Assembly (NCBI RefSeq): GCF_963678195.1
Contig: NZ_OY782759.1
Coordinates: 2,728,001-2,792,000, forward strand
Source: an uncultured Hyphomonas sp.
GTDB taxonomy: Bacteria > Pseudomonadota > Alphaproteobacteria > Caulobacterales > Hyphomonadaceae
DNA length: 64,000 nucleotides
Direction of reading: 5' to 3'
Part shown: positions 9,289 to 18,703 of the stretch, in pieces
Layout of the letters: each line of letters begins with the position of its first letter
Numbering within the stretch: position 1 is the stretch's first letter
The notes under the pieces: model-generated
What the model was told of the DNA's origin: nothing
Database searches by the model: none
What the model saw: the letters and a program-made list of their open reading frames with translations, nothing else
Program-made: the position numbers and the translations under genes

Positions 9289-9357
9289 TATTTCAATTTC
9301 TTCTATTGAATATCACTTGGTAGAAGGCGCCCTGACAACAACAGGGAGTCTCCACAG

Positions 9358-10509
9358 ATGAGCGGGCTTGAGTTTTCTCTCGGCGAGACGGCCGATATGA
9401 TCAGGGAAACGTGCGCTCGGTTTGCCCGGGACCGGCTGGCACCTATTGCAGCTGAAATCGACCGGACCGATGAGTGCCCGCGGTGGATCTGGGCCGAGAT
9501 GGGCGAATTGGGGCTGCACGGCATCACGGTTGATGAAGCCGATGGCGGTCTTGGTCTCGGTTATCTGCACCATGTCGTTGCGATGGAAGAGATCTCCCGC
9601 GCGTCCGCATCCATCGGACTGTCCTATGGGGCTCACTCCAATCTTTGCGTGAATCAAATCCGCCGCTGGGCGTCCCCTTCCCAGAAGGCACGCTATCTTC
9701 CAAAACTGATTTCCGGAGAACATGTCGGTGCGCTGGCGATGTCCGAAGCTGGTTCGGGCTCGGATGTCATGAGCATGTCGCTACGCGCGAAGAAGGTAGA
9801 GGGCGGCTACGTTCTGAACGGCACCAAATTCTGGATCACCAACGGCCCGATTGCCGACACGCTTGTGATCTATGCCAAGACAGATCCCGAAGGTTGCTCC
9901 AGAAGCCTGACCACATTCCTTGTAGAGAAGGATTTCGAAGGCTTCTCCTGTGCCCGCAAACTCGACAAGATGGGCATGCGTGGCTCCTACACGGGCGAAC
10001 TTGTTTTCCAGGATTGTTTCGTCCCTGACGAGAACGTGATGGGCGGAGAGGGCCATGGCGCCGCCATTCTTATGAGCGGGCTCGATTATGAGCGCACCGT
10101 GCTTTCCGGCGGACCGCTCGGCATCATGCAGGCCTGTATCGATACCGTCTTGCCTTATGTTCGCGAACGCAAGCAGTTCGGTCGTCCGATCGGCGATTTC
10201 CAGCTGATGCAGGCCAAGCTCGCCGACATGTATGTCGCGCTGAACTCGTCCCGCGCCTATGTCTATTCGGTGGCCCGCGCCTGCGACGAGGGCCGCACGA
10301 CCCGGTTCGATGCGGCCGGCGCGATCCTGATGTCGAGCGAGAATGCCGTGAAGACCTCGATGGAAGCCATCCAGGCGCTGGGTGGTGCGGGCTATACGAA
10401 AGAATGGCCCGTCGAACGCTATCAGCGGGATGCGAAACTCTACGACATCGGCGCGGGCACAAACGAGATCCGCCGGTTCCTGATCGGACGGGAGCTGATG
10501 AAAGGATGA
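9358..10509 (+). CDS. ivd: Isovaleryl-CoA dehydrogenase
   Basis: 383-residue acyl-CoA dehydrogenase. The catalytic glutamate is Glu245 in [15 protein letters not shown], the position special to isovaleryl-CoA dehydrogenases; the place where other family members keep the base is occupied by [11 protein letters not shown], as in human IVD. FAD-contact motifs [13 protein letters not shown] and WITNGP are present. It oxidises isovaleryl-CoA to 3-methylcrotonyl-CoA, the step after the Bkd complex. A GGGAG ribosome site precedes the ATG. It is the first gene of a five-gene operon whose members overlap or nearly touch. Confidence 0.95.
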   Translation: MSGLEFSLGETADMIRETCARFARDRLAPIAAEIDRTDECPRWIWAEMGELGLHGITVDEADGGLGLGYLHHVVAMEEISRASASIGLSYGAHSNLCVNQIRRWASPSQKARYLPKLISGEHVGALAMSEAGSGSDVMSMSLRAKKVEGGYVLNGTKFWITNGPIADTLVIYAKTDPEGCSRSLTTFLVEKDFEGFSCARKLDKMGMRGSYTGELVFQDCFVPDENVMGGEGHGAAILMSGLDYERTVLSGGPLGIMQACIDTVLPYVRERKQFGRPIGDFQLMQAKLADMYVALNSSRAYVYSVARACDEGRTTRFDAAGAILMSSENAVKTSMEAIQALGGAGYTKEWPVERYQRDAKLYDIGAGTNEIRRFLIGRELMKG

Positions 10510-12107
10510 GCGGTCCAGTCATCAGGAGTTCGGTCTCTGCGGCCGATGCGCGCTTCGCGTCCAACGCCGAACACAATCGCTCCCTCGTCGCCAGGCTGCG
10601 CGAGGATATCCGTCTCACCTCGCTGGGCGGCAACGAAAAATCACGCGAACGCCACGTCTCGCGGGGCAAGCTGCTCCCCCGCGACCGGGTCCGCCGCCTG
10701 CTCGATCCGGGCTCGCCCTTCCTCGAAGTGTCGCCGCTTGCTGCAAATGGCATGTACGGGGAGGACATTCCGGGTGCTGGCATAATCGCGGGTATCGGCC
10801 AGGTCTCCGGCCATCAGGTGATGATCATTGCCAATGATGCGACTGTCAAAGGCGGCACCTATTATCCGATGACGGTCAAGAAGCATTTGCGGGCGCAGGA
10901 GATCGCGCTCGAAAACCACCTTCCCTGCATCTACCTTGTCGATTCCGGTGGCGCCAACCTGCCCCACCAGGACCAGGTCTTTCCAGACAAGGAGCATTTT
11001 GGCCGCATCTTTTACAATCAGGCCAACCTTTCGGCGCGCGGCATTCCACAAATTGCCTGCGTCATGGGCAGCTGCACGGCCGGCGGGGCCTACGTGCCGG
11101 CAATGTCGGACGAGACAATTATCGTGCGCGAACAGGGCACGATCTTCCTGGCCGGCCCGCCACTGGTGAAAGCCGCCACGGGCGAAGTCATCACGGCCGA
11201 GGAATTGGGCGGCGGCGATGTGCATAGCCGCCAGTCGGGTGTCACCGATCACCTCGCCCAGAACGACGAGCACGCCCTGACCATCGTCCGCGATATTGTC
11301 GCCACGCTGCAGCCAAGCGGCAGCAACGAATTGAACTATCAGAACGCCCGCGCCCCGATTTATCCCGCAGAGGATATCTACGGCATCCTGCCGCCTGACC
11401 TCAGAACGCCGTTCGACGTCAAGGAAATCATAGCCCGGCTCGTCGATGGCTCGGAGTTTCACGAGTTCAAGGCGCTCTATGGCACAACACTCGTCTGCGG
11501 GTTCGCCCGTATCTGGGGCATGCCAGTCGCCATCCTCGCCAATAACGGCGTGCTCTACTCCGAAAGCGCCCAGAAAGGCGCGCACTTTATCGAACTCGCG
11601 TGCCAGCGACGCATCCCACTCCTGTTCCTGCAGAACATTTCCGGCTTCATGGTCGGCGGCAAATACGAGGCCGAGGGTATCGCCAAGCACGGCGCGAAAC
11701 TGGTGACAGCTGTCGCCACCGCGCAGGTGCCGAAGATCACCGTCCTGATCGGCGGAAGTTTCGGGGCTGGCAATTACGGCATGTGCGGCCGTGCCTACCA
11801 GCCTCGCTTCCTGTTCACCTGGCCGAACAGCCGCATCTCCGTGATGGGTGGCGAGCAGGCCTCAAGCGTGCTGGCAACGGTCCATCGCGACGCAGACAAA
11901 TGGTCGGACGAAGAAGCCGAAAGCTTCAAGGCACCGATCCGTGAGAAGTATGAACGCGAAGGCAACCCCTGGTATGCGACCGCCCGCCTTTGGGACGATG
12001 GCGTGATCGACCCAGCGCAGACACGCGATGTACTTGGTCTCGCCTTCTCCGCCACGCTGAACGCGCCCATTCCCGAACGCGCCCAGTTCGGCCTTTTCCG
12101 GATGTAA
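10506..12107 (+). CDS. mccB: 3-methylcrotonyl-CoA carboxylase beta subunit (carboxyltransferase)
   Basis: 533 residues from an ATG that overlaps the ivd stop (ATGA); the longer open frame upstream is inside ivd and rejected. Crotonase-fold carboxyltransferase with [17 protein letters not shown], the acyl-CoA-site glycine motifs [17 protein letters not shown] and [20 protein letters not shown], and [11 protein letters not shown]. It transfers carboxyl from biotin to 3-methylcrotonyl-CoA, making 3-methylglutaconyl-CoA. Genomic pairing with ivd and a biotin carboxylase subunit supports MCC over propionyl- or geranyl-CoA carboxylase. Confidence 0.94.
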   Translation: MSGPVIRSSVSAADARFASNAEHNRSLVARLREDIRLTSLGGNEKSRERHVSRGKLLPRDRVRRLLDPGSPFLEVSPLAANGMYGEDIPGAGIIAGIGQVSGHQVMIIANDATVKGGTYYPMTVKKHLRAQEIALENHLPCIYLVDSGGANLPHQDQVFPDKEHFGRIFYNQANLSARGIPQIACVMGSCTAGGAYVPAMSDETIIVREQGTIFLAGPPLVKAATGEVITAEELGGGDVHSRQSGVTDHLAQNDEHALTIVRDIVATLQPSGSNELNYQNARAPIYPAEDIYGILPPDLRTPFDVKEIIARLVDGSEFHEFKALYGTTLVCGFARIWGMPVAILANNGVLYSESAQKGAHFIELACQRRIPLLFLQNISGFMVGGKYEAEGIAKHGAKLVTAVATAQVPKITVLIGGSFGAGNYGMCGRAYQPRFLFTWPNSRISVMGGEQASSVLATVHRDADKWSDEEAESFKAPIREKYEREGNPWYATARLWDDGVIDPAQTRDVLGLAFSATLNAPIPERAQFGLFRM

Positions 12108-12110
12108 CCC

Positions 12111-14003
12111 ATGATCAAGTCGCTCCTCATAGCCAATCGCGGCGAGATCGCGTGCCGCATCATCCGCACTGCCCGGCGCCTCGGCATTCGTACCGTAGCG
12201 GTCTATTCCGACGCAGACGCGTCTGCGCTGCATGTGCGTCTTGCCGACGAAGCTCTGCATATCGGTCCGTCACCGGCGGCTGAAAGCTACCTTGTAAGCG
12301 CAAGGATCATCGAGGCGGCGAAATCTACTGGCGCCGAGGCCATCCACCCCGGCTATGGCTTTCTGTCGGAAAATGCCAGCTTTGCGGAAGCAGTCATCGG
12401 CGCCGGTATCGTCTGGGTTGGTCCGAGCCCTGACAGTATCCGGGCCATGGGGCTGAAGGATGCTGCGAAAGCACTGATGCAGAAGGCCGGCGTACCGACA
12501 ACGCCGGGCTATCTTGGCGAGGACCAATCACCTAATCGCCTGATATCCGAGGCCGACAAGGTCGGCTACCCGGTCCTGATCAAGGCCGTCGCGGGCGGCG
12601 GCGGCAAAGGTATGCGCAAGGTCGACAAAGCCGGGGACTTTGCCGACGCACTGGCCTCTTGCCAGCGCGAAGCCAAGGCTTCTTTCGGAGATGATCGCGT
12701 CCTTCTGGAAAAGTGGATCACCGATCCGCGCCACATCGAAGTCCAGATCTTCGGTGACAGCCATGGCAACGTCGTCCACCTGTTCGAACGTGACTGCACG
12801 CTGCAGCGGCGGCATCAGAAAGTCATCGAAGAGGCCCCGGCTCCCGGCATGGACGCCGAAACGCGCGAAGCGGTCTGTTCGGCTGCCGTCAGAGCCGCAC
12901 AGGCTGTCAGCTATGTCGGCGCGGGCACGGTGGAGTTCATTGCAGATGGTTCGGCAGGCCTGAGCGCTGACCGCATCTGGTTCATGGAAATGAACACAAG
13001 GCTGCAAGTCGAACACCCGGTAACGGAAATGATCACGGGCGAAGACCTGGTCGAGTGGCAGCTTAGAGTTGCATCGGGCGAGCAACTGCCCAAGACACAG
13101 GGCGCGCTAGAGATCAGCGGCTGGGCAATGGAGGCACGCCTCTATGCCGAAAACCCGGCAACCGGCTTCCTGCCTTCGACCGGAAAGCTGGAGATTCTGG
13201 CACTGCCCGATACGCCTGTCCGGCTCGAAACGGGTATTGCGCCGGGCGATAGCGTGACGCCTTTCTACGATCCGATGATCGCGAAACTGGTCACGCATGG
13301 CGCCAATCGCGACGCGGCAAGGATCGCACTCGCCGAGGCCTGCGATGGCGTATCGACCTGGCCGGTGCACAACAATGCGGGCTTCCTGTCCAGGCTGCTG
13401 CGCAACGACGCATTCGCCGAATTCGATGTCACGACCGGCTTCATCGAGTCCCATCTTGATTACCTCGTGACGCCGCCGGAACCAGCGGACGCCGCAGTAT
13501 CGGTCGCAGCCCAAGAACTTGCGGATCAGACCACATCCTCCAGCACGTCGCCATGGAGCCAACTTCGCGGCTTCAGGGCCGGCGCACCGGCTGACCTGGA
13601 GGCACAGATCCTGATCGACGGAGAGATCAGACCGACTGATCTGAAATCCGCAAAGCTGCCTCCGGGGACCCACGTATATACAGAAGCCGGACAGATGGTT
13701 GTGGTGCAGCAGGGGTGGCCATTCCACGCTGCGCCGGCCCGCCACGACGCCCAGGGAGACATGGCCCTGGGGAGCGGCGCGATCACCTCTCCCATGCCGG
13801 GACGTATCGTGACGGTCGCCGTTTCTGAAGGCGACACGGTTCAGAAAGGACAAACCCTTCTGACGCTGGAAGCCATGAAGATGGAGCACAAGCTCAGCGC
13901 CCCCTTTGACGGGACAGTCGTCGACCTGAATGCTGCCGCTGACCAGTCCGTTGCCGAAGGGGTCCTGTTGATGCAGATCGTTGAAGTGGAGACCTGTGAA
14001 TGA
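12111..14003 (+). CDS. mccA: 3-methylcrotonyl-CoA carboxylase alpha subunit (biotin carboxylase + BCCP)
   Basis: 630 residues. Biotin carboxylase domain at about 1-445 ([16 protein letters not shown], the ATP loop [24 protein letters not shown]), a linking MCC-type BT domain at about 450-540, and a C-terminal biotinyl domain with Lys590 in EAMKMEH. It carboxylates biotin with ATP and bicarbonate and presents it to the beta subunit. The gene starts 3 bp after the mccB stop, and its own stop overlaps the next ATG (ATGA). Confidence 0.95.
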   Translation: MIKSLLIANRGEIACRIIRTARRLGIRTVAVYSDADASALHVRLADEALHIGPSPAAESYLVSARIIEAAKSTGAEAIHPGYGFLSENASFAEAVIGAGIVWVGPSPDSIRAMGLKDAAKALMQKAGVPTTPGYLGEDQSPNRLISEADKVGYPVLIKAVAGGGGKGMRKVDKAGDFADALASCQREAKASFGDDRVLLEKWITDPRHIEVQIFGDSHGNVVHLFERDCTLQRRHQKVIEEAPAPGMDAETREAVCSAAVRAAQAVSYVGAGTVEFIADGSAGLSADRIWFMEMNTRLQVEHPVTEMITGEDLVEWQLRVASGEQLPKTQGALEISGWAMEARLYAENPATGFLPSTGKLEILALPDTPVRLETGIAPGDSVTPFYDPMIAKLVTHGANRDAARIALAEACDGVSTWPVHNNAGFLSRLLRNDAFAEFDVTTGFIESHLDYLVTPPEPADAAVSVAAQELADQTTSSSTSPWSQLRGFRAGAPADLEAQILIDGEIRPTDLKSAKLPPGTHVYTEAGQMVVVQQGWPFHAAPARHDAQGDMALGSGAITSPMPGRIVTVAVSEGDTVQKGQTLLTLEAMKMEHKLSAPFDGTVVDLNAAADQSVAEGVLLMQIVEVETCE

Positions 14004-14452
14004 GCGGGCGTTACTTCGATGAATGGCAGGTCGGGGACCGCATCTCACATGCGCTGCGCCGGACGGTGACAGAGACCGACAATCTGATGACCTGCACCCT
14101 GACGCACAATCCCCAGCCTCTGCATCTCGACAAAACCCATGCTGAGGCCACGGAATTCGGGCAAATTGTCGTCAACGGGATTTTCACCTTCGGCCTTATG
14201 ATCGGAGTATCTGTCGGCGACACCACCCTCGGAACGCTTGTCGCCAATCTGGGCTATGACAAGCTGGTTATGCCCAAACCGGTCTTCATCGGAGACACGT
14301 TACGCTGTGAAACCGAAGTCGCTGATCTCCGCGAAAGCCGTTCGCGTCCGAATGCCGGCATCGTCACCTTCAGGCACCGGATGCTGAACCAGCGCGATGA
14401 GGTTGTGTGCGAATGCCTTCGCATGGCCCTCCTTCAACGCAAGCCAAGTTGA
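14000..14452 (+). CDS. MaoC-fold enoyl-CoA hydratase, proposed 3-methylglutaconyl-CoA hydratase
   Basis: 150-residue single hot-dog protein of the MaoC family usually found beside CitE-like lyases: [37 protein letters not shown] and [11 protein letters not shown]. The His in QPLHLD is the expected catalytic histidine; the usual Asp of the MaoC hydratase motif is replaced in this subgroup. No LiuC-type crotonase is in the operon, so this protein most likely hydrates 3-methylglutaconyl-CoA to 3-hydroxy-3-methylglutaryl-CoA. Related proteins hydrate itaconyl- or mesaconyl-CoA. Substrate is inferred from context and from the equivalent M. tuberculosis cluster. Confidence 0.82.
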   Translation: MSGRYFDEWQVGDRISHALRRTVTETDNLMTCTLTHNPQPLHLDKTHAEATEFGQIVVNGIFTFGLMIGVSVGDTTLGTLVANLGYDKLVMPKPVFIGDTLRCETEVADLRESRSRPNAGIVTFRHRMLNQRDEVVCECLRMALLQRKPS

Positions 14453-14453
14453 A

Positions 14454-15293
14454 ATGCAGTTCCGCTCACTTCTCTTCGTTCCCGGTGACCGGCCGGATCG
14501 CACCCCGAAGGCCATGGCGAGCGCCGCCGATGCCCTGATCCTTGACCTGGAGGATTCCGTTGCGCCCTCCAACAAGGAAGCCGCACGAGAGGCAGTCTGC
14601 GCGAGCCTTGCTGACCCGCGGACGAAGCCAATCCTGGTCCGGATCAACCCGAAAACATCCGGCCTGCTCGAAACCGATCTCGAGACGGTTCTGCCGGCAC
14701 GCCCCGATGGCATTGTCCTGCCCAAGGCCGAAGGCGCCCGCGATATTGAAGATCTGGTGGCCCTTATGGGAGACTCACCGGTTCCTATCCTGCCCATCGC
14801 CACTGAAACCCCGGCCGCTGTGTTCGAACTCGGCTCATACCGGCATGTCGGCGCGCATCTCTGCGGACTGACCTGGGGCGCCGAAGACCTGCCGGCAGCC
14901 ATTGGCGCTTCGACCTCGCGAGAGGCAGACGGGCAGTATACGCCCCCTTACGAATGGGTGCGTAGCGTTACCCTGCTCGCCGCCCACGCCGCTGGCGTTA
15001 CGGCCGTCGATACCGTGTTTCCAAACATAAAGGACGTGGATGCGCTGTCGGCCTATGCCTCACGCGCACGCCGGGACGGCTTCCGCGCGATGATGGCGAT
15101 CCATCCGGCCCAGTGCGAGCCGATCAACCAGGCCTTCACGCCAACGACAGAGGAACTGGCATCAGCCAGCCGCATTGTGCAGGCCTTCGCCGACAATCCA
15201 GGCGCCGGTGTTCTGCAAGTTGACGGGAAGATGGTCGACGCGCCTCACCTTACCAACGCTAAGGCACTGCTGCGTTTCGCGGCGAGCATCTGA
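14454..15293 (+). CDS. CitE-like beta-hydroxyacyl-CoA lyase, proposed HMG-CoA lyase
   Basis: 279-residue HpcH/HpaI TIM barrel from the ATG at 14454, 1 bp after the maoC stop; a longer upstream frame lies inside maoC. Motifs: SLLFVPGDRPDR, LILDLEDSV (metal-binding Asp/Glu), LVRINP, VLPKAE, GLTWGAEDL and GASTSREADG. The family contains citramalyl-, malyl- and citryl-CoA lyases; the M. tuberculosis homologue in a like-ordered cluster (Rv2498c) has been reported to cleave HMG-CoA and citramalyl-CoA. As last gene of an ivd-mcc operon it is the best candidate for the terminal cleavage to acetyl-CoA and acetoacetate. No canonical HMG-CoA lyase is in the window. Confidence 0.82.
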   Translation: MQFRSLLFVPGDRPDRTPKAMASAADALILDLEDSVAPSNKEAAREAVCASLADPRTKPILVRINPKTSGLLETDLETVLPARPDGIVLPKAEGARDIEDLVALMGDSPVPILPIATETPAAVFELGSYRHVGAHLCGLTWGAEDLPAAIGASTSREADGQYTPPYEWVRSVTLLAAHAAGVTAVDTVFPNIKDVDALSAYASRARRDGFRAMMAIHPAQCEPINQAFTPTTEELASASRIVQAFADNPGAGVLQVDGKMVDAPHLTNAKALLRFAASI

Positions 15294-15790
15294 CGAGCTT
15301 GGGATTGGCGGTCCGGCCTTGGCGTTGAGATCCGCCGGAAAACCAACATCAAATCCAGACCACTTTAACCCGGTCACGTCACCCCAAACTTACATAAGTT
15401 CGCAACAGCTGTTTCTCGGAACATAAAATGATGCAAAGTTGCAATGGACTGCCCGCTCCAACAGCCATTACGATCGAACCTGAAAGATAAGCCTTTTCAG
15501 AACGGCTGAGTGACCGTTCCGGAGACGGCGTTTGCCGACCGGTTAAGGAACACCTTCGAACCATCAACAGCTCCACGAGTCCAAGCCGGGAAAACGTCCT
15601 GCCTTGGCAGTCTCATTGCCTCTCTCTGGCGGAAATTCGCAGTGGAGCAGACATAGGTTCCGCTGGCCTCCAGAGGGGATCCCGAGCTGCAGGAATCCAC
15701 AACTTTCGAAGTTGGAACCCCAAATGGAACCCCAGAGCACTTTTTTGGCCGATCCGGAGAATAAGAACTGACCTAAGTCCTTGTTTCCTA
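15294..15790. other. Gene-poor stretch between the leucine operon and tRNA-Thr
   Basis: About 500 bp with no convincing gene. Short open frames on the minus strand (15379-15576, 15497-15700) have no recognisable domain or ribosome site. No clear rho-independent terminator follows the CitE-like gene. The right end contains a tandem 10-bp repeat close to the 3' end of tRNA-Thr, described separately. Confidence 0.6.
15713..15734. repeat. Tandem TGGAACCCCA repeat beside tRNA-Thr 3' end
   Basis: TGGAACCCCA occurs at 15713-15722 and again at 15725-15734, a 12-base period. The pair lies about 57 bp beyond the 3' end of the tRNA. On the minus strand it reads as repeated GGGGTTCCA, similar in style to repeats that flank P4-type integrase insertion sites downstream of tRNAs. 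No integrase gene is present, so a scar is only one explanation. Confidence 0.4.
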
Positions 15791-15866
15791 TGGTGCCGGC
15801 TGCAGGACTCGAACCCGCGACCCTCTGATTACAAATCAGATGCTCTACCAGCTGAGCTAAGCCGGC
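15791..15866 (-). tRNA. tRNA-Thr (anticodon UGU)
   Basis: 76 nt including an encoded CCA. The acceptor stem GCCGGC pairs with GCCGGC at the other end, the D arm contains AGCTCAGCTGGTAGAGC, the anticodon arm is TCTGA-TTTGTAA-TCAGA giving UGU (reads ACA), and the T arm contains GGGTTCGAGTCC. All canonical stems are present. Confidence 0.97.
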
Positions 15867-16236
15867 CCATGAGGAAACCCGTCACTAATGGGAAGTCCGC
15901 CCGGATGCAAGCAGGTCGCCCACTCCGGATGCACGGGGCGCGCATTTCCGGCCCGGTGACAGGCCATCTGCTGCCCCGGAGGTGCCACATTTGAGCGGAA
16001 ATTTCCCCTGAGGCGCGAGCCAGGCCTCGCTCCCACATAGTCAAGGCACTGTTATATATAGGCTTTCTCTCCGCCAGTCAGAATTCATCCAATTTCCTTG
16101 GCACCGCCTCATTCGCCCCGGTGGCTGCACAATTCGGCCTCAAACCGCGCCTATCCCATTCTTCATGAAGAGGCACAGGAACCGGAAGAGTTCCCAGGGA
16201 TTGATGGAGCAAGAAATGAGTAAGAAGGAGACAATC
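15867..16236. other. Non-coding gap upstream of the OmpA-like gene and tRNA-Thr
   Basis: Divergent gap of 370 bp. An open frame at 15829-16044 is only the tRNA read through and is rejected. An AT-rich GTTATATATA at 16051-16060 is the likeliest -10 area for the downstream OmpA-like gene. A ribosome site AAGGAG sits just upstream of its ATG at 16237. Nothing else is recognisable. Confidence 0.5.
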
Positions 16237-16716
16237 ATGAAACGCACGCTGTTCGCTGCCGCCGGGCTTGGCCTTGTGGGCGCCCTCGTTGCGCTGCCGG
16301 CCGTTTCCGATTCCCCCAAGCCGCCACCGGCTGAACCGGTCTATATTGCCCGCAAGCCTGTGTGCGAGGACATGAAACTGTCCATCTATTTCCCGGCCTA
16401 TGAGACCATGCTGTCGTCCTATTCTGTCCGGGCACTGAATGCTGCAACAGATAGCCTCGACGGCTGCGCTGTGACCGACATTGATGTTGCCGTGGTGTCT
16501 GAAGAGGCCCACACCGATTCCGAAATGGCGCAATTGTCGGAAGCCCGCGCCGCTGCTGTGCTGCAGGCGCTGTCCGACCGGGGCATTTATGCCCCGCGCA
16601 TCGAAACAAGTTTCAGCCAGGTGAACGCCAATGCGGCTTCCGCTGAAGTTCCAGCTGAGCCGATGGCCCGCCGCGTCGACATCAATCTCGATGTAAAGCC
16701 GCTCTACGGCCTCTGA
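16237..16716 (+). CDS. Secreted OmpA-like domain protein
   Basis: 159 residues from the ATG preceded by AAGAAGGAG; in-frame ATGs at 16204 and 16216 lack such a site. A signal peptide covers about residues 1-23 (KRTLFAAAGLGLVGALVALPAVS). The mature part resembles an OmpA C-terminal fold: a strand and helix (YFPAYETMLSS, then ALNAATDSL), a LSEARAAAVLQALSDRGI helix equivalent to the LSxxRAxxVxxxL motif, and RRVDINLDV at the end. The peptidoglycan-binding NRR residues are not all kept (ARRVDI), so binding is uncertain. It is probably periplasmic; no partner gene is adjacent. Confidence 0.75.
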   Translation: MKRTLFAAAGLGLVGALVALPAVSDSPKPPPAEPVYIARKPVCEDMKLSIYFPAYETMLSSYSVRALNAATDSLDGCAVTDIDVAVVSEEAHTDSEMAQLSEARAAAVLQALSDRGIYAPRIETSFSQVNANAASAEVPAEPMARRVDINLDVKPLYGL

Positions 16717-16773
16717 TTCCGTTTCCTCTCAAGACCGGTGCAGGTCAGATCACCGCGCCTGCACCGCTGACTG

Positions 16774-16809
16774 CCCCGGACCGGCCCTGCCGTTCCGGGG
16801 CCTTTCTTT
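16774..16809 (+). terminator. Rho-independent terminator after the OmpA-like gene
   Basis: Perfect stem CCCCGGA (16774-16780) with TCCGGGG (16794-16800) and a 13-base loop, followed by CCTTTCTTT. It lies 58 bp after the stop codon and before metG. Confidence 0.7.
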
Positions 16810-16964
16810 GCGGCACGGCGGGGCAAAGGCATTGACGCTATGCAGTTTTTTGTCTGCTCGAATTCTTTCATTTCCGCCACGCCGCGTTAAAAGACAGGCT
16901 CCGCGCGGCTGGAAAGCCGGAAATCGCGGTCCTGAAGGCACAAAACGGAAAAGACTGACACCCA

Positions 16965-18701
16965 ATGACGCAAACTCGGCGCATCCTCGTCACCTCTGCC
17001 CTGCCGTATATCAACGGCGTCAAGCATCTCGGCAATCTGGCCGGTTCGATGCTTCCGGCTGACGTGTATTCGCGTGTGATGCGTCTTCTGGGCCACGACG
17101 TGACCTATATCTGCGCCACGGACGAGCACGGCACCCCCGCAGAACTCGCCGCACAGGCCGCTGGCGTCAGCGTGCAGGCCTATTGCGACGAACAATATGA
17201 AATCCAGCGGGCCGCCGGAGAAGGCTTCAGCCTGTCCTTCGACTGGTTCGGCCGTACGTCCCGTCCGGCAAACCACGCCCTCACCCAGCACCTCGCGCAG
17301 GCGTTGGAGAGCCAGGGGCTGATCGAGGAACGCACCTCCAAACAGGTCTATTCCGTGGACGATGGCCGCTTCCTGCCGGACCGCTATGTCGAGGGCACCT
17401 GCCCAAACTGCGGCTTTGAAAAAGCCCGCGGTGACCAATGCGACAATTGCGGGCACCTGCTGGACCCGGTCGACCTGATCAATCCGTACTCGTCGGTTTC
17501 CGGCAGCCGGAACATCGAGATCCGCGACACCAACCATCTCTACCTGCTGCAGGGCCAGATGCAGGACCGCATTCGCGAATGGGTCAACAGCAAGGGCGCC
17601 AACTGGCCGAGCCTTGCCGTCTCCATCGCCAACAAGTGGCTGGATGAGGGCCTGATCCCCCGTGCCATCACCCGCGACCTCAGCTGGGGCGTGAAGGTCA
17701 CCGACGCAGACGGCAACCCGCGGCCCGGATATGAGGACAAGGTCTTCTATGTCTGGTTCGATGCCCCGATCGGCTACATCTCCGCCACGCAGGAATGGGC
17801 AGAAGCAACCGGCAATGATTGGGAAAGCCTCTGGAAAACCGACAAGGGTGCCGACGAGGTCGAGTATGTCCAGTTCATGGGCAAGGACAATGTCGCCTTC
17901 CACACCGTGTCCTTCCCGGTCACGCTGCTGGGGTGCGGTGAGCCGTGGAAGACAGTGGACAAGCTGAAGGCCTTCAACTGGGTGACCTGGTATGGCGGCA
18001 AGTTCTCCACGTCCAACAAGCGCGGCGTGTTCATGGACCAGGCGCTGGAGCTGCTGCCGGCAGACTATTGGCGCTGGTATCTGATCGCCAATGCGCCGGA
18101 AGGCTCCGACGCGGCGTTCACATGGGAAGGCTTCCAAAGCGCGGTCAATTCAGACTTGGCCAATGTGCTCGGCAATTTCGTGAACCGGATTACCAAATAC
18201 ACCGCGTCCAAGTTCGATGGACAGGTGCCGGATGCCGGCACGCCGGGTGACGCGGAAGCCTGGATGGTCAATGAGCTGAAAGAGCGCCTGCCCCGCCTGA
18301 TCGAGCATTATGAGGCGATGGAGTTCCGCAAAGCCGCCGCAGAGACCCGTGCCATCTGGGCCGCCGGGAACGAGTATCTCACCAAGGCCGAGCCGTGGGT
18401 GAAGTACAAATCGGATGTCGATGCGGCAGCCATTGGCGTACGCGCAGGCCTCAACCTGGCCGCGCTGTTCGGTATCATCGCCCAGCCCATCATACCGGGC
18501 GCTGCGAAGAAGATTCTCGATGCCCTCGGCATTCCGGAAGAGAACCGGAATTTCCCGGCAGCAGACGCGGACTTTGCCGCCCTGCTGGATGCCCTGCCGC
18601 GCGGCATGGCGATCTCCCCGCCGGACGTCCTGTTCCAGAAGATCGAGGACGCGCAGGTCGAAGAGTGGACCGAGCGCTTCGGCGGCGGCAACGAAAGCTA
18701 G
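16965..18701 (+). CDS. metG: Methionyl-tRNA synthetase
   Basis: 578-residue class I synthetase without the C-terminal tRNA-binding extension. The HIGH-type motif is KHLGN in ALPYINGVKHLGN, the zinc knuckle is CPNCG...CDNCG (about residues 146-163), and the KMSKS-type loop is FSTSNKRG near residue 347. The anticodon-binding helical domain follows NFVNRI. It charges tRNA-Met in the cytoplasm. The gene stands alone, with a terminator upstream and a convergent gene 2 bp downstream. Confidence 0.97.
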   Translation: MTQTRRILVTSALPYINGVKHLGNLAGSMLPADVYSRVMRLLGHDVTYICATDEHGTPAELAAQAAGVSVQAYCDEQYEIQRAAGEGFSLSFDWFGRTSRPANHALTQHLAQALESQGLIEERTSKQVYSVDDGRFLPDRYVEGTCPNCGFEKARGDQCDNCGHLLDPVDLINPYSSVSGSRNIEIRDTNHLYLLQGQMQDRIREWVNSKGANWPSLAVSIANKWLDEGLIPRAITRDLSWGVKVTDADGNPRPGYEDKVFYVWFDAPIGYISATQEWAEATGNDWESLWKTDKGADEVEYVQFMGKDNVAFHTVSFPVTLLGCGEPWKTVDKLKAFNWVTWYGGKFSTSNKRGVFMDQALELLPADYWRWYLIANAPEGSDAAFTWEGFQSAVNSDLANVLGNFVNRITKYTASKFDGQVPDAGTPGDAEAWMVNELKERLPRLIEHYEAMEFRKAAAETRAIWAAGNEYLTKAEPWVKYKSDVDAAAIGVRAGLNLAALFGIIAQPIIPGAAKKILDALGIPEENRNFPAADADFAALLDALPRGMAISPPDVLFQKIEDAQVEEWTERFGGGNES

Positions 18702-18703
18702 GA

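Noticed and set aside
15829..16044. Small minus-strand open frame ending in GRLSSAGRASDL
   Set aside because: Its C-terminus is the translated 5' half of tRNA-Thr.
16078..16533. Minus-strand open frame over the OmpA-like gene
   Set aside because: The plus-strand gene has a signal peptide, ribosome site and terminator; the antisense frame has none.
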